A stretch of 64,000 nt of DNA from Proteobacteria bacterium ST_bin11 (GCA_002083615.1 MSXO01000053.1:38626-102625), one strand, 5' to 3'; counted from the stretch's first letter, positions 45,882 through 56,146 are shown. Translations and numbers: made by a program. Notes: a model not told the origin generated them from the sequence alone.

Positions 45882-46338
45882 GAAATTTCGCTATCGACCT
45901 GGCCTAATGAACCTGTTGACAGAGATCATCGATTTAACGGGTTATCACCCCAGCAGGGAGTTTACCGGGTTGATTGTATTATCTTCCGATTATCCGTTTA
46001 CCCCTTCCTCAGTCGGCCATTCAAAAAAACCGGCTGCATCCCCTGGCCAAACTTCAACCATTACGATTGGAGATGATCCTCCCGGCGCCAACACAAAGAA
46101 TACTAATGCCTTTTTTAGCCAAAGCGCAGAAGTAAATTTTCTCGCTCCATGCATAATTGCTCAATTTCCTTAAGCATACGAATCAATACAGGTTGATGAA
46201 CCAAAAGCCATAACGTTTTCTTTTCCGTCGGGCTATTAATTTACCTCCAGAGACAGTATCAAGGGTGTTTTTTTTGAATTGCTAGGGATAATTAAACCAT
46301 TGCCGTTCGCAGGGTTCGACGATGACAAATATCCTCCC
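45882..46338. other. Intergenic stretch, no gene accepted
   Basis: About 455 bases. A plus-strand frame at 45907-46173 (88 codons) has a start overlapping CCTAATGAACC without a ribosome site and no family-like sequence, so it is not called. The stretch is AT-rich after 46140. Confidence 0.35.
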
Positions 46339-47547
46339 TCAAAACAATTCAACATCGCTTGAGCGCTGTTCCGCTCTAAGATCTTCGCCCGGGGATTGGT
46401 TTTCCGTTTCGGATAGTAATAACTTCAAAGCGGTAATACGGTGTTTGAAACGATTTAATCCGTCCCGCTCGTCTCGGTCGTGATGCAATCTTAATAATGC
46501 ATGCAAGTAATTGCCGACGTTTTTTGTATCTACGGCGATTTTAGCCATCATCTGAGTAACAATATCCTCAAATTGCATGGCCATCACCCCTTCCTGCGCC
46601 AATCTTTGGATTTCATTGGTTGCCACGGTGATATTGGTTGAGTGTCCATTGGCTTTGGATGTCATTTGGATCAGCTCCAGACCGAGGTTTCCCAAGTTTT
46701 CGCGCGAACGTTCCGCCAGGCTTAAATCGGTCTGCGCCGCTTGCGATACGTGCTGATCCACTTCTTGCAACGACTGAATTATGTCATCGAGTGTGCTGCG
46801 GATTTCTTCACTAAATTGCCGTGTTTGAGCTGCAAGTTTTCTGACCTCATCGGCAACAATCCCAAAACCGCGTCCGGCATGACTGGCCCGCGCCGCCTCT
46901 ATTGCCGCATTCAAGGCAAGGGTGTCGGTTTGTCGGGTCAGTTTGGTTACGCCATCGAGCGAATCTTCGATGCGGAGAAACTTGCTCTGCATCTGATTAA
47001 AACTGACTGCTATACCCACGCTGGACTGATTAATCTCCTCGATCTTTTTGACAAATTCGTCTATGAGCGCATGAGTTTCACCAAAAAATTTATGTAACCC
47101 CACCTGTTGTCGCTCGTGAACATCATCTGAACCGGTCATTTGCAGTATTTCATCGACTAGGGCATTCAGCACCTTGCGCTGATCGGTGGATTGCTTTTCC
47201 AAGCCTGTCAAGCTTTCCGATAGCTTATGCGCTGAAGTTTGGATTGTCTCGCGAGCGATGGCCATTTCTTGCTCTAAAAGCGTGAATCGATTTTCTGCAT
47301 AGTCCATGGCGCGATGAGACAGAAATTGATATTCAGTCATTACCGATTCAAGTTCCTGCAAGCGCAGCTGCTGCCTGTCTTGCCAATGTTTGCGCCCTTG
47401 GTAGGAAAAAATCAACGAGCCGGTCAATAAGGCGGCGGACCATAAAGTAAAGTAGAGCGGCATTTGGTCTGTTTGCCGGTGCCACAACCAACAGCCGATG
47501 TTTAAAACCATAACCAGCCAGATTAAATAAGTATCTATGCGTTTCAT
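46339..47547 (-). CDS. Methyl-accepting chemotaxis-like protein, membrane-anchored
   Basis: Protein of 402 aa with two close membrane segments (about 8-24 and 30-48) and no periplasmic domain or HAMP. The signalling coiled coil has DTLALNAAIEAARASHAGRG and ADEVRKLAAQTRQFSEEI. A helical C-terminal part (VMAMQFEDIVTQMMAKI) resembles that of the MCP at 10057, so the two are the same subtype. It overlaps the upstream cyclase gene by ATGA and is coupled to it. Confidence 0.87.
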   Translation of the reverse strand: MKRIDTYLIWLVMVLNIGCWLWHRQTDQMPLYFTLWSAALLTGSLIFSYQGRKHWQDRQQLRLQELESVMTEYQFLSHRAMDYAENRFTLLEQEMAIARETIQTSAHKLSESLTGLEKQSTDQRKVLNALVDEILQMTGSDDVHERQQVGLHKFFGETHALIDEFVKKIEEINQSSVGIAVSFNQMQSKFLRIEDSLDGVTKLTRQTDTLALNAAIEAARASHAGRGFGIVADEVRKLAAQTRQFSEEIRSTLDDIIQSLQEVDQHVSQAAQTDLSLAERSRENLGNLGLELIQMTSKANGHSTNITVATNEIQRLAQEGVMAMQFEDIVTQMMAKIAVDTKNVGNYLHALLRLHHDRDERDGLNRFKHRITALKLLLSETENQSPGEDLRAEQRSSDVELF

Positions 47548-48848
47548 ATCGGTGCTACCAAATCTTCGACGGCACTCGTGCCGGTATCGGCCACCACACG
47601 ATTCCGACCTTGTTGTTTGGCAAGATATAAGGCCTTGTCAACGCGATCGAAGAATAGGCTTTCGTGCTCGGTAAGTGAAAACTGCCCAACGCCTATGCTG
47701 ACAGTGACTTTAATCTGTTGGACGAAAGAATAATTCTCTATCGTGGTTCGCAGGCGATTTGCAAATTCGACAGCATCGCCAACAGGTGTATGAGGTAGCA
47801 GAATCGCAAATTCTTCGCCGCCCCAGCGGATGGCATCGTCGCTACATCTGACTAATTCTTTAAATTTGAGACTGATGGCTTTTAAGATTTCATCACCGAT
47901 CAAGTGACCGTGCTCATCATTGATCTGCTTGAAAAAATCGATGTCTAGCAATAACATCGAAAAAGTCGGCGCAGCGTAGCGCCGCATTCGCCCAATTTCA
48001 TCGGTTAACCTTTTTTCCAGCAACCTTCTATTGCCAAGTCCCGTGAGGGGGTCGGTCAATGATGATTTTTCAAAGACCTTGGCTTTAGCGTCGAGAATGG
48101 CAACAAGTTCCTTGAGTTCGCCGGCGTGATGTTTGATGAGATTTATCCAGGTACCGTAGGCAAAACCTACCAGCTCACTTTGGGTGACTAGGCCCACCAA
48201 CTGGTTTTCTTCGTTTACGACGACGGACCTTTTAATTTGAAAAGTTTTGAGCTGAATAAGCACGTCTTCAATAGTTGAACTGACCTTAGTGGTAATTACC
48301 GGGCAGTTCATGTAGTCCCTGAGCGGCCTATCGGTGCTTTCAGCGGACGAAATAATTTTAAAAATATCTTTGGTGGTGATGATGCCTATCGGTATTTTGG
48401 ATTCGACCACAATGATAGAGTCTTCCATTCGCTGGAGATGTGTTAGAACATCTTCCAAAATCCAGTCTGCGGTGAAGGTAACAGGCTCGACTCTGGTCAC
48501 CAATTCACCGATGGTCTTTTTTTGCACCAGGACGGTAGGATCAATCGCTGAAAGAATGTCGGTATCAGTTAATATCCCCACCAGACTTTCTTTGGCATCG
48601 ACGACTCCCAAATACCGGTCGCCGCTGGTCTCAAGAATTTCGAACGCAGAGAGAATCCGCTCGTCCGCCAAGACACAGGTAATCTTGCTTAATTTCAACT
48701 CGGCCAGGGTAACCTCAGTACTGCCACCGCCGTGGAGGTGCCTCAGCAAATCTTCAACGGAAAACACGAAATATTCTTGAGCGATCTCAATGACAACGCT
48801 ACTGACATCGTTCTGGTGTATCAGCTGCGACACCGAACGGATAGTCAT
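47544..48848 (-). CDS. Diguanylate cyclase with N-terminal CBS domains
   Basis: Cytoplasmic protein of 434 aa from ATG 48848; a TTG at 48893 would add 15 residues. Four CBS-type motifs in two pairs (about 5-240) probably bind a nucleotide. The C-terminal GGDEF domain has the active variant RWGGEEFAI and an inhibitory I-site RCSD five residues before it, so the enzyme should make c-di-GMP with product feedback. It is coupled to the downstream MCP gene, linking c-di-GMP to a chemoreceptor-like partner. Confidence 0.88.
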   Translation of the reverse strand: MTIRSVSQLIHQNDVSSVVIEIAQEYFVFSVEDLLRHLHGGGSTEVTLAELKLSKITCVLADERILSAFEILETSGDRYLGVVDAKESLVGILTDTDILSAIDPTVLVQKKTIGELVTRVEPVTFTADWILEDVLTHLQRMEDSIIVVESKIPIGIITTKDIFKIISSAESTDRPLRDYMNCPVITTKVSSTIEDVLIQLKTFQIKRSVVVNEENQLVGLVTQSELVGFAYGTWINLIKHHAGELKELVAILDAKAKVFEKSSLTDPLTGLGNRRLLEKRLTDEIGRMRRYAAPTFSMLLLDIDFFKQINDEHGHLIGDEILKAISLKFKELVRCSDDAIRWGGEEFAILLPHTPVGDAVEFANRLRTTIENYSFVQQIKVTVSIGVGQFSLTEHESLFFDRVDKALYLAKQQGRNRVVADTGTSAVEDLVAPI

Positions 48849-49043
48849 ATTCAGGGTCGCTCGCAACACTTTTTTTTTGCGCAATGGACCCAACAGTTGG
48901 AAAAATTGTAAATTCAGTCACGAGAACCTCAAATTTGGCTAGACCTTGCGTTTAATGCTTGCCGAAAAGTAACTGGGTTGATGTCTATTAACAACCGGTG
49001 AAAAATTCCTATCGTGTAAAAATTTAGTTTTAGCCAGGCGCGT

Positions 49044-49733
49044 TTAGCGTTTTTCAGTCTTGTTGAGTATTTTTAGCGGGGGCGCACTGGTTGAATCAGC
49101 CAGCCAATGGCGACTATTTGACTTGAACGTGTCGTGCAAGCGCAGTAAATCGGTAACCGATTTGGCGTCGGTTTTGCGCATTAGATTTGCGCGATGCACT
49201 TTGACGGTTTTTACCGAAATATCGAGTTTTTCGGATATTTCCTTGTTGGAATGACCCAGCACCACCAGTTCGCAGGTTTCAATTTCTCGCTTGGTCAGGT
49301 TGCGAAATTGACAGCTAATACTCGCAGCAAATTCGTAATCAAAAAAAGCCTGTTCAAGGCATGTTCTTATCTGTTCCAGGCTAAAGGGCTTTTCAATAAA
49401 ATCAAACAAACCGGCTTTAATCGAACGCATGGTGGCCGATACGTCACCCGACCTGGTGATACAAATTCGGGGATATTCCAGCAGTAATTCAAGCTCGCAC
49501 CCGGTCGGCGACATTTCGACAACGTCGGGGTCAAAGACCAGCACAAACGCAATATTTTTGCTGGTTAACCTGAGCTTATTGAGGGTGATCCATCGATACA
49601 AGTCATCGCGACTAGCAACGTAATCGACATGCGCTTGCAGACTGTCTCTGACACGATTGATACCTTTAAAGGATGAGATTTCGCGGTCTGCAACCAAAAT
49701 TAATCTATCCAGTTCCAAAACCTGTCGCGCCAT
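49044..49733 (-). CDS. LuxR-type regulator with degenerate receiver domain
   Basis: Transcription factor of 229 aa. The first 125 residues follow a receiver fold (LILVADREISSFKG, then RSIKAGLFDFIEKPFSLEQI) but lack the usual acidic pair and a clear phospho-acceptor, so control may not be by phosphorylation. The C-terminus is a LuxR helix-turn-helix (LTKREIETCELVVLGHSNKE, KTVKVHRANLMRK) of the FixJ/NarL kind. ATG 49733 begins the conserved part; the frame opens to 49778. It lies upstream of the cyclase-MCP pair on the same strand. Confidence 0.8.
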   Translation of the reverse strand: MARQVLELDRLILVADREISSFKGINRVRDSLQAHVDYVASRDDLYRWITLNKLRLTSKNIAFVLVFDPDVVEMSPTGCELELLLEYPRICITRSGDVSATMRSIKAGLFDFIEKPFSLEQIRTCLEQAFFDYEFAASISCQFRNLTKREIETCELVVLGHSNKEISEKLDISVKTVKVHRANLMRKTDAKSVTDLLRLHDTFKSNSRHWLADSTSAPPLKILNKTEKR

Positions 49734-49992
49734 AGTCTGAAAAAAATCAATACAAATTCTTGCCCAAAACGCCGTCAAGTGTACGTAAGTCTTATAGTTT
49801 GTCTATAGGGCTAAGGTCGTAGATGGATTAAGCGCTTCCCGCTCTCATCTCTATAGGCACGGTCTCAAACCTAAACGCCGACCTAGAAAACCGGCAAGCC
49901 GGCACAACCATGGCTACTAAAAGCAAAACGGATATTTGCCGCCACTGCTGCTCGTGGGCGATACTTTACTGCCATTATTGCAAAACAGCGCC

Positions 49993-50616
49993 ATGAAAAT
50001 CCCCAAGTCACGATTGGCAGATATAGAAACCGCTACGCTGAATCATTACAACCAAAACGCCGAATCCTATTGGCAAGGCACCAAAGACCATGACCTGACG
50101 CAAAATTATGCGGCGTTCCTGAGTGCCTTGCCCAAAGAGCAAGGGTTGGATATTTTGGATTTGGGCTGCGGACCCGGAAGAGACGTGTTCTATTTCAAGT
50201 CATTAGGCCATAGTCCGGTCGGCCTGGACGGCAGCGAAGTATTTTGTCGAATGGCCCGGGCCCACAGCGGCTGTCCGATTTTGCAGCAAAGCTTACTAAA
50301 TCTGGATTTGCCGAATCAAGGCTTCGATGGCGTCTTCGCCAATGCATCTTTATTTCATGTACCAAGCCTGGAACTACCGAGAGTACTTAATCAGTTGCAC
50401 GCAACCTTGAGAGCGTCGGGGATTTTGTTTATCTCTAATCCGCGCGGAAGCGGAGAAGGTTGGGCAGGACAACGCTACGGCCATTTCATGGAAATCGAAA
50501 GTAGCATGGAATTTCTAACAAACGCGCATTTCCAGATACTGGAGCATTATTATCGGCCACCCGGCAAACCCAGGCACGAGCAACCTTGGCTGGCGATTAC
50601 AGCGAGAAAACTCTAA
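49993..50616 (+). CDS. Class I SAM-dependent methyltransferase
   Basis: Protein of 207 aa. SAM motif I is LDILDLGCGPGRDVFYF (about 50-66), followed by VGLDGSEVFC and FDGVFANASLFHVP in standard order for the small-molecule/UbiE-like fold. ATG 49993 matches the expected start; the frame opens upstream to 49936. Substrate unknown. It stands alone. Confidence 0.82.
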   Translation: MKIPKSRLADIETATLNHYNQNAESYWQGTKDHDLTQNYAAFLSALPKEQGLDILDLGCGPGRDVFYFKSLGHSPVGLDGSEVFCRMARAHSGCPILQQSLLNLDLPNQGFDGVFANASLFHVPSLELPRVLNQLHATLRASGILFISNPRGSGEGWAGQRYGHFMEIESSMEFLTNAHFQILEHYYRPPGKPRHEQPWLAITARKL

Positions 50617-50806
50617 GTGGAGTGCGGTCAAGATATTAACGAGAGTGCCTGCTGGAGACAGCAGGACATATTCGCCAATCGGAGCATAGCCAACTCCACT
50701 TTAGTGACTTCGACTATGCTCGACCAAGCATTTAAACCATCTGCGGGTAAACAAACATAAAGCAATCCGGTTTATGATTTACCGAAGGATTGACGCAAAT
50801 GTTATC

Positions 50807-51547
50807 TCAACTGCGATATGTGCGCCGAACAGTCAATAAGCCGACCATGCCGCTTGCAAATAGCCAAACTGCGCCGGGAACGGGGACGGGTTCGAGGTCT
50901 TGACTGCCAACATAGACTTCCAAAGCCCCAGTATTGTTGCTAAAAATGTCGTTATTCAGGCCGAACTGTATATACGTGGCGTTTGCTGGTAAACCAAAGC
51001 TGCGACCAACCAAATACAGCGGCTCCCCGCTATCATCATCACTGAACACGGTGCCCATCGATAATAATTGGACAATTTCGCCGGCATCGTCGGTTAATAC
51101 AGCAATCAGCGACTGCAAAAATACCCCGTAAGGCCCTGGGTTGGCGGGGTTTTGAACCTCACCCCATTCATTTCCAAGGTAATAACTGGGAAGTCTCAGT
51201 CCACCAGGTCCCAATTCATCGTCCTTAAAAGCACTACCGACATAACCATTATTATTGGTGCCAGGAATACCACCGGATGCGCTAGTAAAACCGCCGATAT
51301 AATTGATGTAAATAGTATCGCCTTCCCCAATACCAATGTCGGCCAGTTTAAGCCTAGCAGGCGCGGTATAGTCGGGATTATCCGATCCATATTGGTAGTC
51401 AGTGTTCAAGCCGCCGTCTACCCAAGTCCAAGGGCCGGCGGTACCGGCAACACTGACTATTTGATACGAAGCGTTGGTAGTCATAGAGGCCAAAGCCAGC
51501 AAAGCACCCAAACATAATTTACTTAGACTTTCAAACTTAAGCTGCAT
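50807..51547 (-). CDS. Exported protein with PEP-CTERM-like (VPLPA-type) sorting tail
   Basis: Secreted protein of 246 aa. Signal peptide about 1-26, a beta-rich body, and a C-terminal VPVPGAVWLFASGMVGLL followed by the basic end RRTYRS. This three-part tail is the exosortase recognition signal (variant with VPxPxAVWLF), so the protein is probably handed to the exosortase system and the cell surface. The exosortase is not in this window. ATG 51547 follows AGGAG. Confidence 0.8.
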   Translation of the reverse strand: MQLKFESLSKLCLGALLALASMTTNASYQIVSVAGTAGPWTWVDGGLNTDYQYGSDNPDYTAPARLKLADIGIGEGDTIYINYIGGFTSASGGIPGTNNNGYVGSAFKDDELGPGGLRLPSYYLGNEWGEVQNPANPGPYGVFLQSLIAVLTDDAGEIVQLLSMGTVFSDDDSGEPLYLVGRSFGLPANATYIQFGLNNDIFSNNTGALEVYVGSQDLEPVPVPGAVWLFASGMVGLLTVRRTYRS

Positions 51548-51964
51548 GATCAATTCTCCTGAGCTAGCATGAACGATAAGGTCCGTATTCGCCGGACCAA
51601 CTACCTTACAAGCATTATTTAAACCAACTTTATTTAAACTTATGAATCAATCACTTAAAAACACATCATCTTGATAACAACCATCGGTGTAAATACTTCC
51701 GACACTTTTCGCAAATTAAACTTAGCTTGAATATTTCAGCCACCTCGCGGTTGTTAACAATCCCCTCTCTTACACGTTAGTACTGATCTGGCCGCCGATT
51801 CCGACTGAGCTTATCTGAGCATTTTAATACTGCACACCTTCGACAGGCTTTGTGCAACCGGTATTAGCGGGCCGAGATAATAATAGCTTAACTTCCCTAT
51901 AATTGATCTTGTCTGGCAAACAGCTTTTGGTCTGGAGCCGAACAGGCACCCAACTCTGGTATCA
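51548..51964. other. Intergenic stretch, divergent promoter region
   Basis: About 415 bases between the exported protein and dbpA. A small hairpin (GGTCCG...CGGACC) lies near 51580-51600. AT-rich tracts follow to 51780. No gene is seen. Confidence 0.4.
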
Positions 51965-52015
51965 TTGCCTCCCGCATGTCGGCAAGCGCGCCGCATCCTA
52001 TCGATTAGAGCATCT

Positions 52016-53404
52016 GTGAACACACCTGAATTTTCTTCCCTGCCGTTAAAATCCGCCCTACTCGACAACATCGAATCCCTGGGCTATACCCACCTCACGC
52101 CCATTCAAGCAGAAAGCCTACCGCATATTCTGGAGGGCAAAGATGTTATAGCCCAAGCGAAAACCGGCAGCGGCAAGACCGCAGCGTTCGGTATCGGGTT
52201 ATTGTCACGGCTGGACTTAAGCAGTTTTAAAGTGCAAGCCATGGTGATCTGTCCTACTCGCGAGCTGGCCGATCAGGTGTGTAAAGAAATCAGACAACTG
52301 GCGCGCTTCACGCAAAATATTAAAGTCCTGGCCTTGTGCGGCGGCACCCCGTTCGCGCCGCAGCGCAGTTCGCTGGAACATGGCGTGCATGTCGTGGTGG
52401 GCACGCCGGGCCGTTTGCAGGAGCATCTGCAAAAAGCCAGCTTGCGCCTGGATCATTTGAATGTGTTGGTGCTTGACGAAGCTGACCGCATGCTGGACAT
52501 GGGTTTTGCCGACATTATCAGCGACGTGATTTCCTATGCACCGACTCATCGGCAAACCCTCTTGTTTTCAGCGACTTACGCCGAACCCATTCGTACCTTA
52601 AGCCAAAAGTTTCAATTCAAGCCGATCTCGGTTAGCGTCGAAACCAGCCACCACGATAATCCTATCGAACAACGTTTTCATCAGGTCGATAAAGCCAAGC
52701 GTCTAAACGCGCTTGGCTATTTGCTGGCGTATCATCGCCCGGAATCGACGGTCGTATTTTGCAATACCAAACGCGAATGTCAGGACGTCGCGGACACGCT
52801 GAGCAATTGCGGCTTTTCCGTGCAGGCGTTGCATGGCGATTTGGAGCAAAAAGATCGAGACCAAGTTCTAGTCAGGTTTGCCAATAAAAGTTGTTCGATA
52901 CTGGTCGCTACCGATGTAGCAGCTCGAGGTTTGGACATCAAAGACATGCAGGCCGTGATCAATTACGAGCTGCCTTGGGACCCGGAAGTGTACGTCCATA
53001 GGATAGGCCGCACGGGTCGAGCCGGCGCGAAAGGCTTGGCGCTGAGTTTGGTTAGCGAAGCGGAGTTGAACCGTGTCCAAGCAATAGAGGAATATCTGGC
53101 CAGCTCAGTAAAGTGGGACGAAATCGCGCCTTTCAAACTCAGCAGTGAACACCGTTTCGAGCCGCCCATGGTCACGTTGTGGATAGATGGCGGCCGGAAA
53201 GACAAAGTGCGACCAGGCGATATTTTGGGAGCGTTGACCGGTGTTAATGGCATAGCCGGCGGCGACGTGGGTAAAATCGATATCTTCGATAAACACGCTT
53301 ATGTCGCTGTGAAGCGTGGCTCTGCCGATAAGGCCTTGTCCTGTTTGCGAGCCGGCAAAATCAAAGGCCGCAGCTTCAATGTGCGTAAGTCGCAATGGAA
53401 TTAG
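52016..53404 (+). CDS. dbpA: ATP-dependent RNA helicase DbpA
   Basis: DEAD-box helicase of 462 aa acting in large-subunit ribosome assembly on 23S rRNA hairpin 92. Motifs are Q-motif (GYTHLTPIQAESLP), AKTGSGKTAAFG, PTRELADQ, LDEADRMLD, FSATYAEP, HGDLEQKDRD, TDVAARGLDI and HRIGRTGRAG. The C-terminal RNA-binding domain (LWIDGGRKDKVRPGDILGAL) is typical of DbpA. The frame opens at 51965, but GTG 52016 (MNTPEFSSLPL) matches the family start. Confidence 0.94.
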   Translation: MNTPEFSSLPLKSALLDNIESLGYTHLTPIQAESLPHILEGKDVIAQAKTGSGKTAAFGIGLLSRLDLSSFKVQAMVICPTRELADQVCKEIRQLARFTQNIKVLALCGGTPFAPQRSSLEHGVHVVVGTPGRLQEHLQKASLRLDHLNVLVLDEADRMLDMGFADIISDVISYAPTHRQTLLFSATYAEPIRTLSQKFQFKPISVSVETSHHDNPIEQRFHQVDKAKRLNALGYLLAYHRPESTVVFCNTKRECQDVADTLSNCGFSVQALHGDLEQKDRDQVLVRFANKSCSILVATDVAARGLDIKDMQAVINYELPWDPEVYVHRIGRTGRAGAKGLALSLVSEAELNRVQAIEEYLASSVKWDEIAPFKLSSEHRFEPPMVTLWIDGGRKDKVRPGDILGALTGVNGIAGGDVGKIDIFDKHAYVAVKRGSADKALSCLRAGKIKGRSFNVRKSQWN

Positions 53405-53623
53405 GCTAAGCATTTTAGTAATGGCGGCAGCTAGCCTTCAAGTTGCGATGGCCCACCGCGCCCCCGCCCACCACTAGGTAACGGATGGCTAAGCATCTTG
53501 CCTAGCGTTTGCTTGAGCCGCAACCAAGTCAATAATTCAGCAGCCGGATAGCCGAATGCCCAAAGCCTGCTATACCTATGCCAGCCACCACCTCTCACAT
53601 TAATCACTACTCAGAATCAACCT

Positions 53624-54760
53624 GTGCCGCCTAAAACCCATATCAGTTACCTTGACACTATTCGCGGTCTGGCGGCCCTGGCCGTTATCAGCGAACATTT
53701 CGTGATCGCCTACGGGCTGCCCTGCGAAACACCGTTATGTCAGCAATTGCTGGATTTCTCGCCGCTACATATCTGGTGGGATGGCTCTGCGGCGGTGTCG
53801 ATGTTTTTCGTGCTCAGCGGCGTGGTGCTGTCTTTACGCTATTTTCGCGCGGGACATACACCCGATCTCAGTGAATTTCATTTGGCGCGCTTCTTAATCA
53901 ATCGGATGTTCCGGATCTGGCTGCCGTATTTGTTGGTTTTGCTAATTAGCGCAGGCCTGTTTCTGAAGACATTCGACAGCGATATACTCCAGACCAGTCT
54001 GCCTGCGACCGACTGGATAACCGGCATGTGGCATAAATTTCCGCTAACCCCTTCCGCTATGCTGAGGGAGAGCTTTTTATTGAAATTACCGGACCTGATC
54101 GTACTGCTGCCGCAAGCATGGACTTTAAGTATCGAACTGGTGTTGTCGCTGCTCTTGCCGGTAGGCTTATTGTTGGCGGGGCGAGGCAGCTCTTGGCTGG
54201 TCTTTTTTGGCTTGCTGGCCACCAGCCTGCTGGGGGTGTCGATATTCTTGCTGCATTTTCTGTTAGGCATGACCATAGCCAGACACTATACCGACCTCAC
54301 CCTTTACCTCGCTGGTCGACGCTGGCAACGGCGCTTGCTGCTATTGATAGGCTTAGCCTTTTATACCTGCTCCACATTTGTACCGTCCGAGATAGTTGGC
54401 GATAAAGCAATATGGCTCGGTTCCGGCCTGGGCTCCGGCCTGATTTTGATGTTCGTACTCGGTTCCAAGGATGCACAGCGGTTGTTATCTCAACCGGTCT
54501 TGCGACAAATCGGTAAAGTCTCTTACAGCGCCTATCTAAGCCACATGGCCATCCTGATTTGCCTGACGCCGCTTGTGTTAAAATTTTTGGAGGGTTTTAC
54601 CGAAAACCGATTGGCGCTTTGGTTTGGCGGTTGGCTTATTACAATCGCTTGCGTACAAGGCGTGTCCTTGTTGTTTTATCATTGGATGGAAATACCCAGC
54701 ATGAGTTTGGGACGGCGCGTGACCGATGCAATAGCCGCCATCGGCAAGCCAACGTTATAA
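53624..54760 (+). CDS. Acyltransferase 3 family membrane protein
   Basis: Integral membrane acyltransferase of 378 aa with about 10 hydrophobic segments. The opening YLDTIRGLAALAVISEHF carries the family R and H, and WWDGSAAVSMFFVLSGVVL and YSAYLSHMAIL follow. Such enzymes O-acylate exported polysaccharides or lipids. The start is GTG 53624. No polysaccharide cluster lies next to it. Confidence 0.85.
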   Translation: MPPKTHISYLDTIRGLAALAVISEHFVIAYGLPCETPLCQQLLDFSPLHIWWDGSAAVSMFFVLSGVVLSLRYFRAGHTPDLSEFHLARFLINRMFRIWLPYLLVLLISAGLFLKTFDSDILQTSLPATDWITGMWHKFPLTPSAMLRESFLLKLPDLIVLLPQAWTLSIELVLSLLLPVGLLLAGRGSSWLVFFGLLATSLLGVSIFLLHFLLGMTIARHYTDLTLYLAGRRWQRRLLLLIGLAFYTCSTFVPSEIVGDKAIWLGSGLGSGLILMFVLGSKDAQRLLSQPVLRQIGKVSYSAYLSHMAILICLTPLVLKFLEGFTENRLALWFGGWLITIACVQGVSLLFYHWMEIPSMSLGRRVTDAIAAIGKPTL

Positions 54761-54796
54761 TCCCGACCAGTCACTCCATTTCCTAAGACCTTCATC

Positions 54797-55654
54797 ATGC
54801 GCCTTGTTATCCTTTCAACATTATTAATGAGCGTTGCCACATTAGGCGTTAGCTCCCAGGTTATCGCGGGCTCAACGGCTAAAGACTGGGCAAAGATCAC
54901 CACTCCGTCCCAAGAATCCAGTCAGAGCATAGGCACCTACACCAGCGGCTGCATCAGCGGCGCAGCAACGCTACCCTTGGACGGCCAAGGCTATCAAGTC
55001 ATGCGCTTGTCCCGGCACCGCTATTACGGGCACCCGGATTTAATCGACTTTATTCAGCACCTAGGTCAATTCAGCGCCGAACAAAAACTGGGTTCCTTGT
55101 TGATTGGCGATTTGGGCCAGCCGCGCGGTGGCCCGACCTTAAGCGGACATCGCAGCCATCAATCAGGCCTGGATGTGGATATTTGGTTTTTGTTATCCGA
55201 ACAAGCCAGTAACCGGCAATTAACAGCCAACGAACGCGAAACCTGGAGCGCGCCGTCGGTCGTGAACATGCAAAACGACACTATCGATTATCGGCACTGG
55301 TCGCCGGATCTGGCAAAGGTGTTGGAAGCCGCCGCGCAGCAATCGCAGGTTGACCGGATTTTCGTCAACGCCAGTATTAAACAAGAGTTATGCAAAAACA
55401 AAAGCGCCGGCTCCACTGAATGGTTACGCAAGATTCGCCCATGGTGGAAACACGACGATCATTTTCATGTGCGTTTGAAATGCCCACCGCATAATCCGCA
55501 TTGCGACTCGCAAGCTCCGTTGCCTGCTGGAGACGGTTGCGACGCCAGTTTGGCTTGGTGGTTTTCCGCGGAAGCCAAAGCACCGTCGAACAACGTGCCG
55601 CTGCCGCCACCGCCGTTACCCGCATTGTGCGAGCAGCTGTTACATCGCCCCTGA
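54797..55654 (+). CDS. mepA: Penicillin-insensitive murein endopeptidase MepA
   Basis: Periplasmic LAS-type metallopeptidase (family M74) of 285 aa that cuts D-alanyl-diaminopimelyl crosslinks in peptidoglycan. Signal peptide about 1-25. Zinc-ligand motifs SGHRSHQSGLDVDIWF and HDDHFHVRLKCP are intact. The Cys pairs of the family (near GCISGAATL and CPPHNPHCD) are present. It follows the acyltransferase by 36 bases. Confidence 0.93.
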   Translation: MRLVILSTLLMSVATLGVSSQVIAGSTAKDWAKITTPSQESSQSIGTYTSGCISGAATLPLDGQGYQVMRLSRHRYYGHPDLIDFIQHLGQFSAEQKLGSLLIGDLGQPRGGPTLSGHRSHQSGLDVDIWFLLSEQASNRQLTANERETWSAPSVVNMQNDTIDYRHWSPDLAKVLEAAAQQSQVDRIFVNASIKQELCKNKSAGSTEWLRKIRPWWKHDDHFHVRLKCPPHNPHCDSQAPLPAGDGCDASLAWWFSAEAKAPSNNVPLPPPPLPALCEQLLHRP

Positions 55655-55723
55655 TTATTTTTGGATATCTCGCTTTACCAGAATAAATCAGTTAAATAAC
55701 TTTATGCTTCATTTGAGATAGCA

Positions 55724-56146
55724 ATGCCCGACTTCTTACTTCATCAGCAACTAGCCCAAGATTGTTTCCAGGTCGGACGTTTTAGACTATCGGAATTGTT
55801 AATGATGAACGACAGCCAGTATCCTTGGTTCATCCTGGTACCCAGGCGCCATAACATCAGAGAAATTTATCAGCTTAATCAGGCGGACAGACAGGCGCTC
55901 CAAGCCGAATCCTGTCTGCTCGCCGAGGTGCTTGCAGAGATTTATCGCCCCGATAAGCTGAATATTGCCGCAATCGGAAATCTGGTACCGCAGTTGCATC
56001 TGCACCATGTGGTGCGCTATCAAACCGATAAGGCTTGGCCTGCGCCGGTATGGGGAAAATATGCCCGTTTGCCTTATACGGGTGAGCAACCTGAGCAACG
56101 CATCAGCCAGCTGCGTGCAGCACTCAGCGATGATCTTATCAAGTGA
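55724..56146 (+). CDS. HIT domain protein
   Basis: Histidine-triad hydrolase-like protein of 140 aa. The motif QLHLHHVVRYQTD with PAPVWG after it is the variant H-x-H-H form common in proteobacterial HIT proteins; MNDSQYPWFILVPRR lies upstream. Possible substrates are dinucleoside polyphosphates or nucleotidyl adducts. It lies 69 bases after mepA. Confidence 0.85.
   Translation: MPDFLLHQQLAQDCFQVGRFRLSELLMMNDSQYPWFILVPRRHNIREIYQLNQADRQALQAESCLLAEVLAEIYRPDKLNIAAIGNLVPQLHLHHVVRYQTDKAWPAPVWGKYARLPYTGEQPEQRISQLRAALSDDLIK

Noticed and set aside
45907..46173. 88-codon plus-strand frame after cstA
   Set aside because: Low-complexity Pro/Ser reading with no ribosome site or family likeness.
55724..56146. 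HIT protein with a mutated histidine triad
   Set aside because: The H-x-H-H form is normal in this proteobacterial subgroup as far as I know, so it is not treated as a defect.
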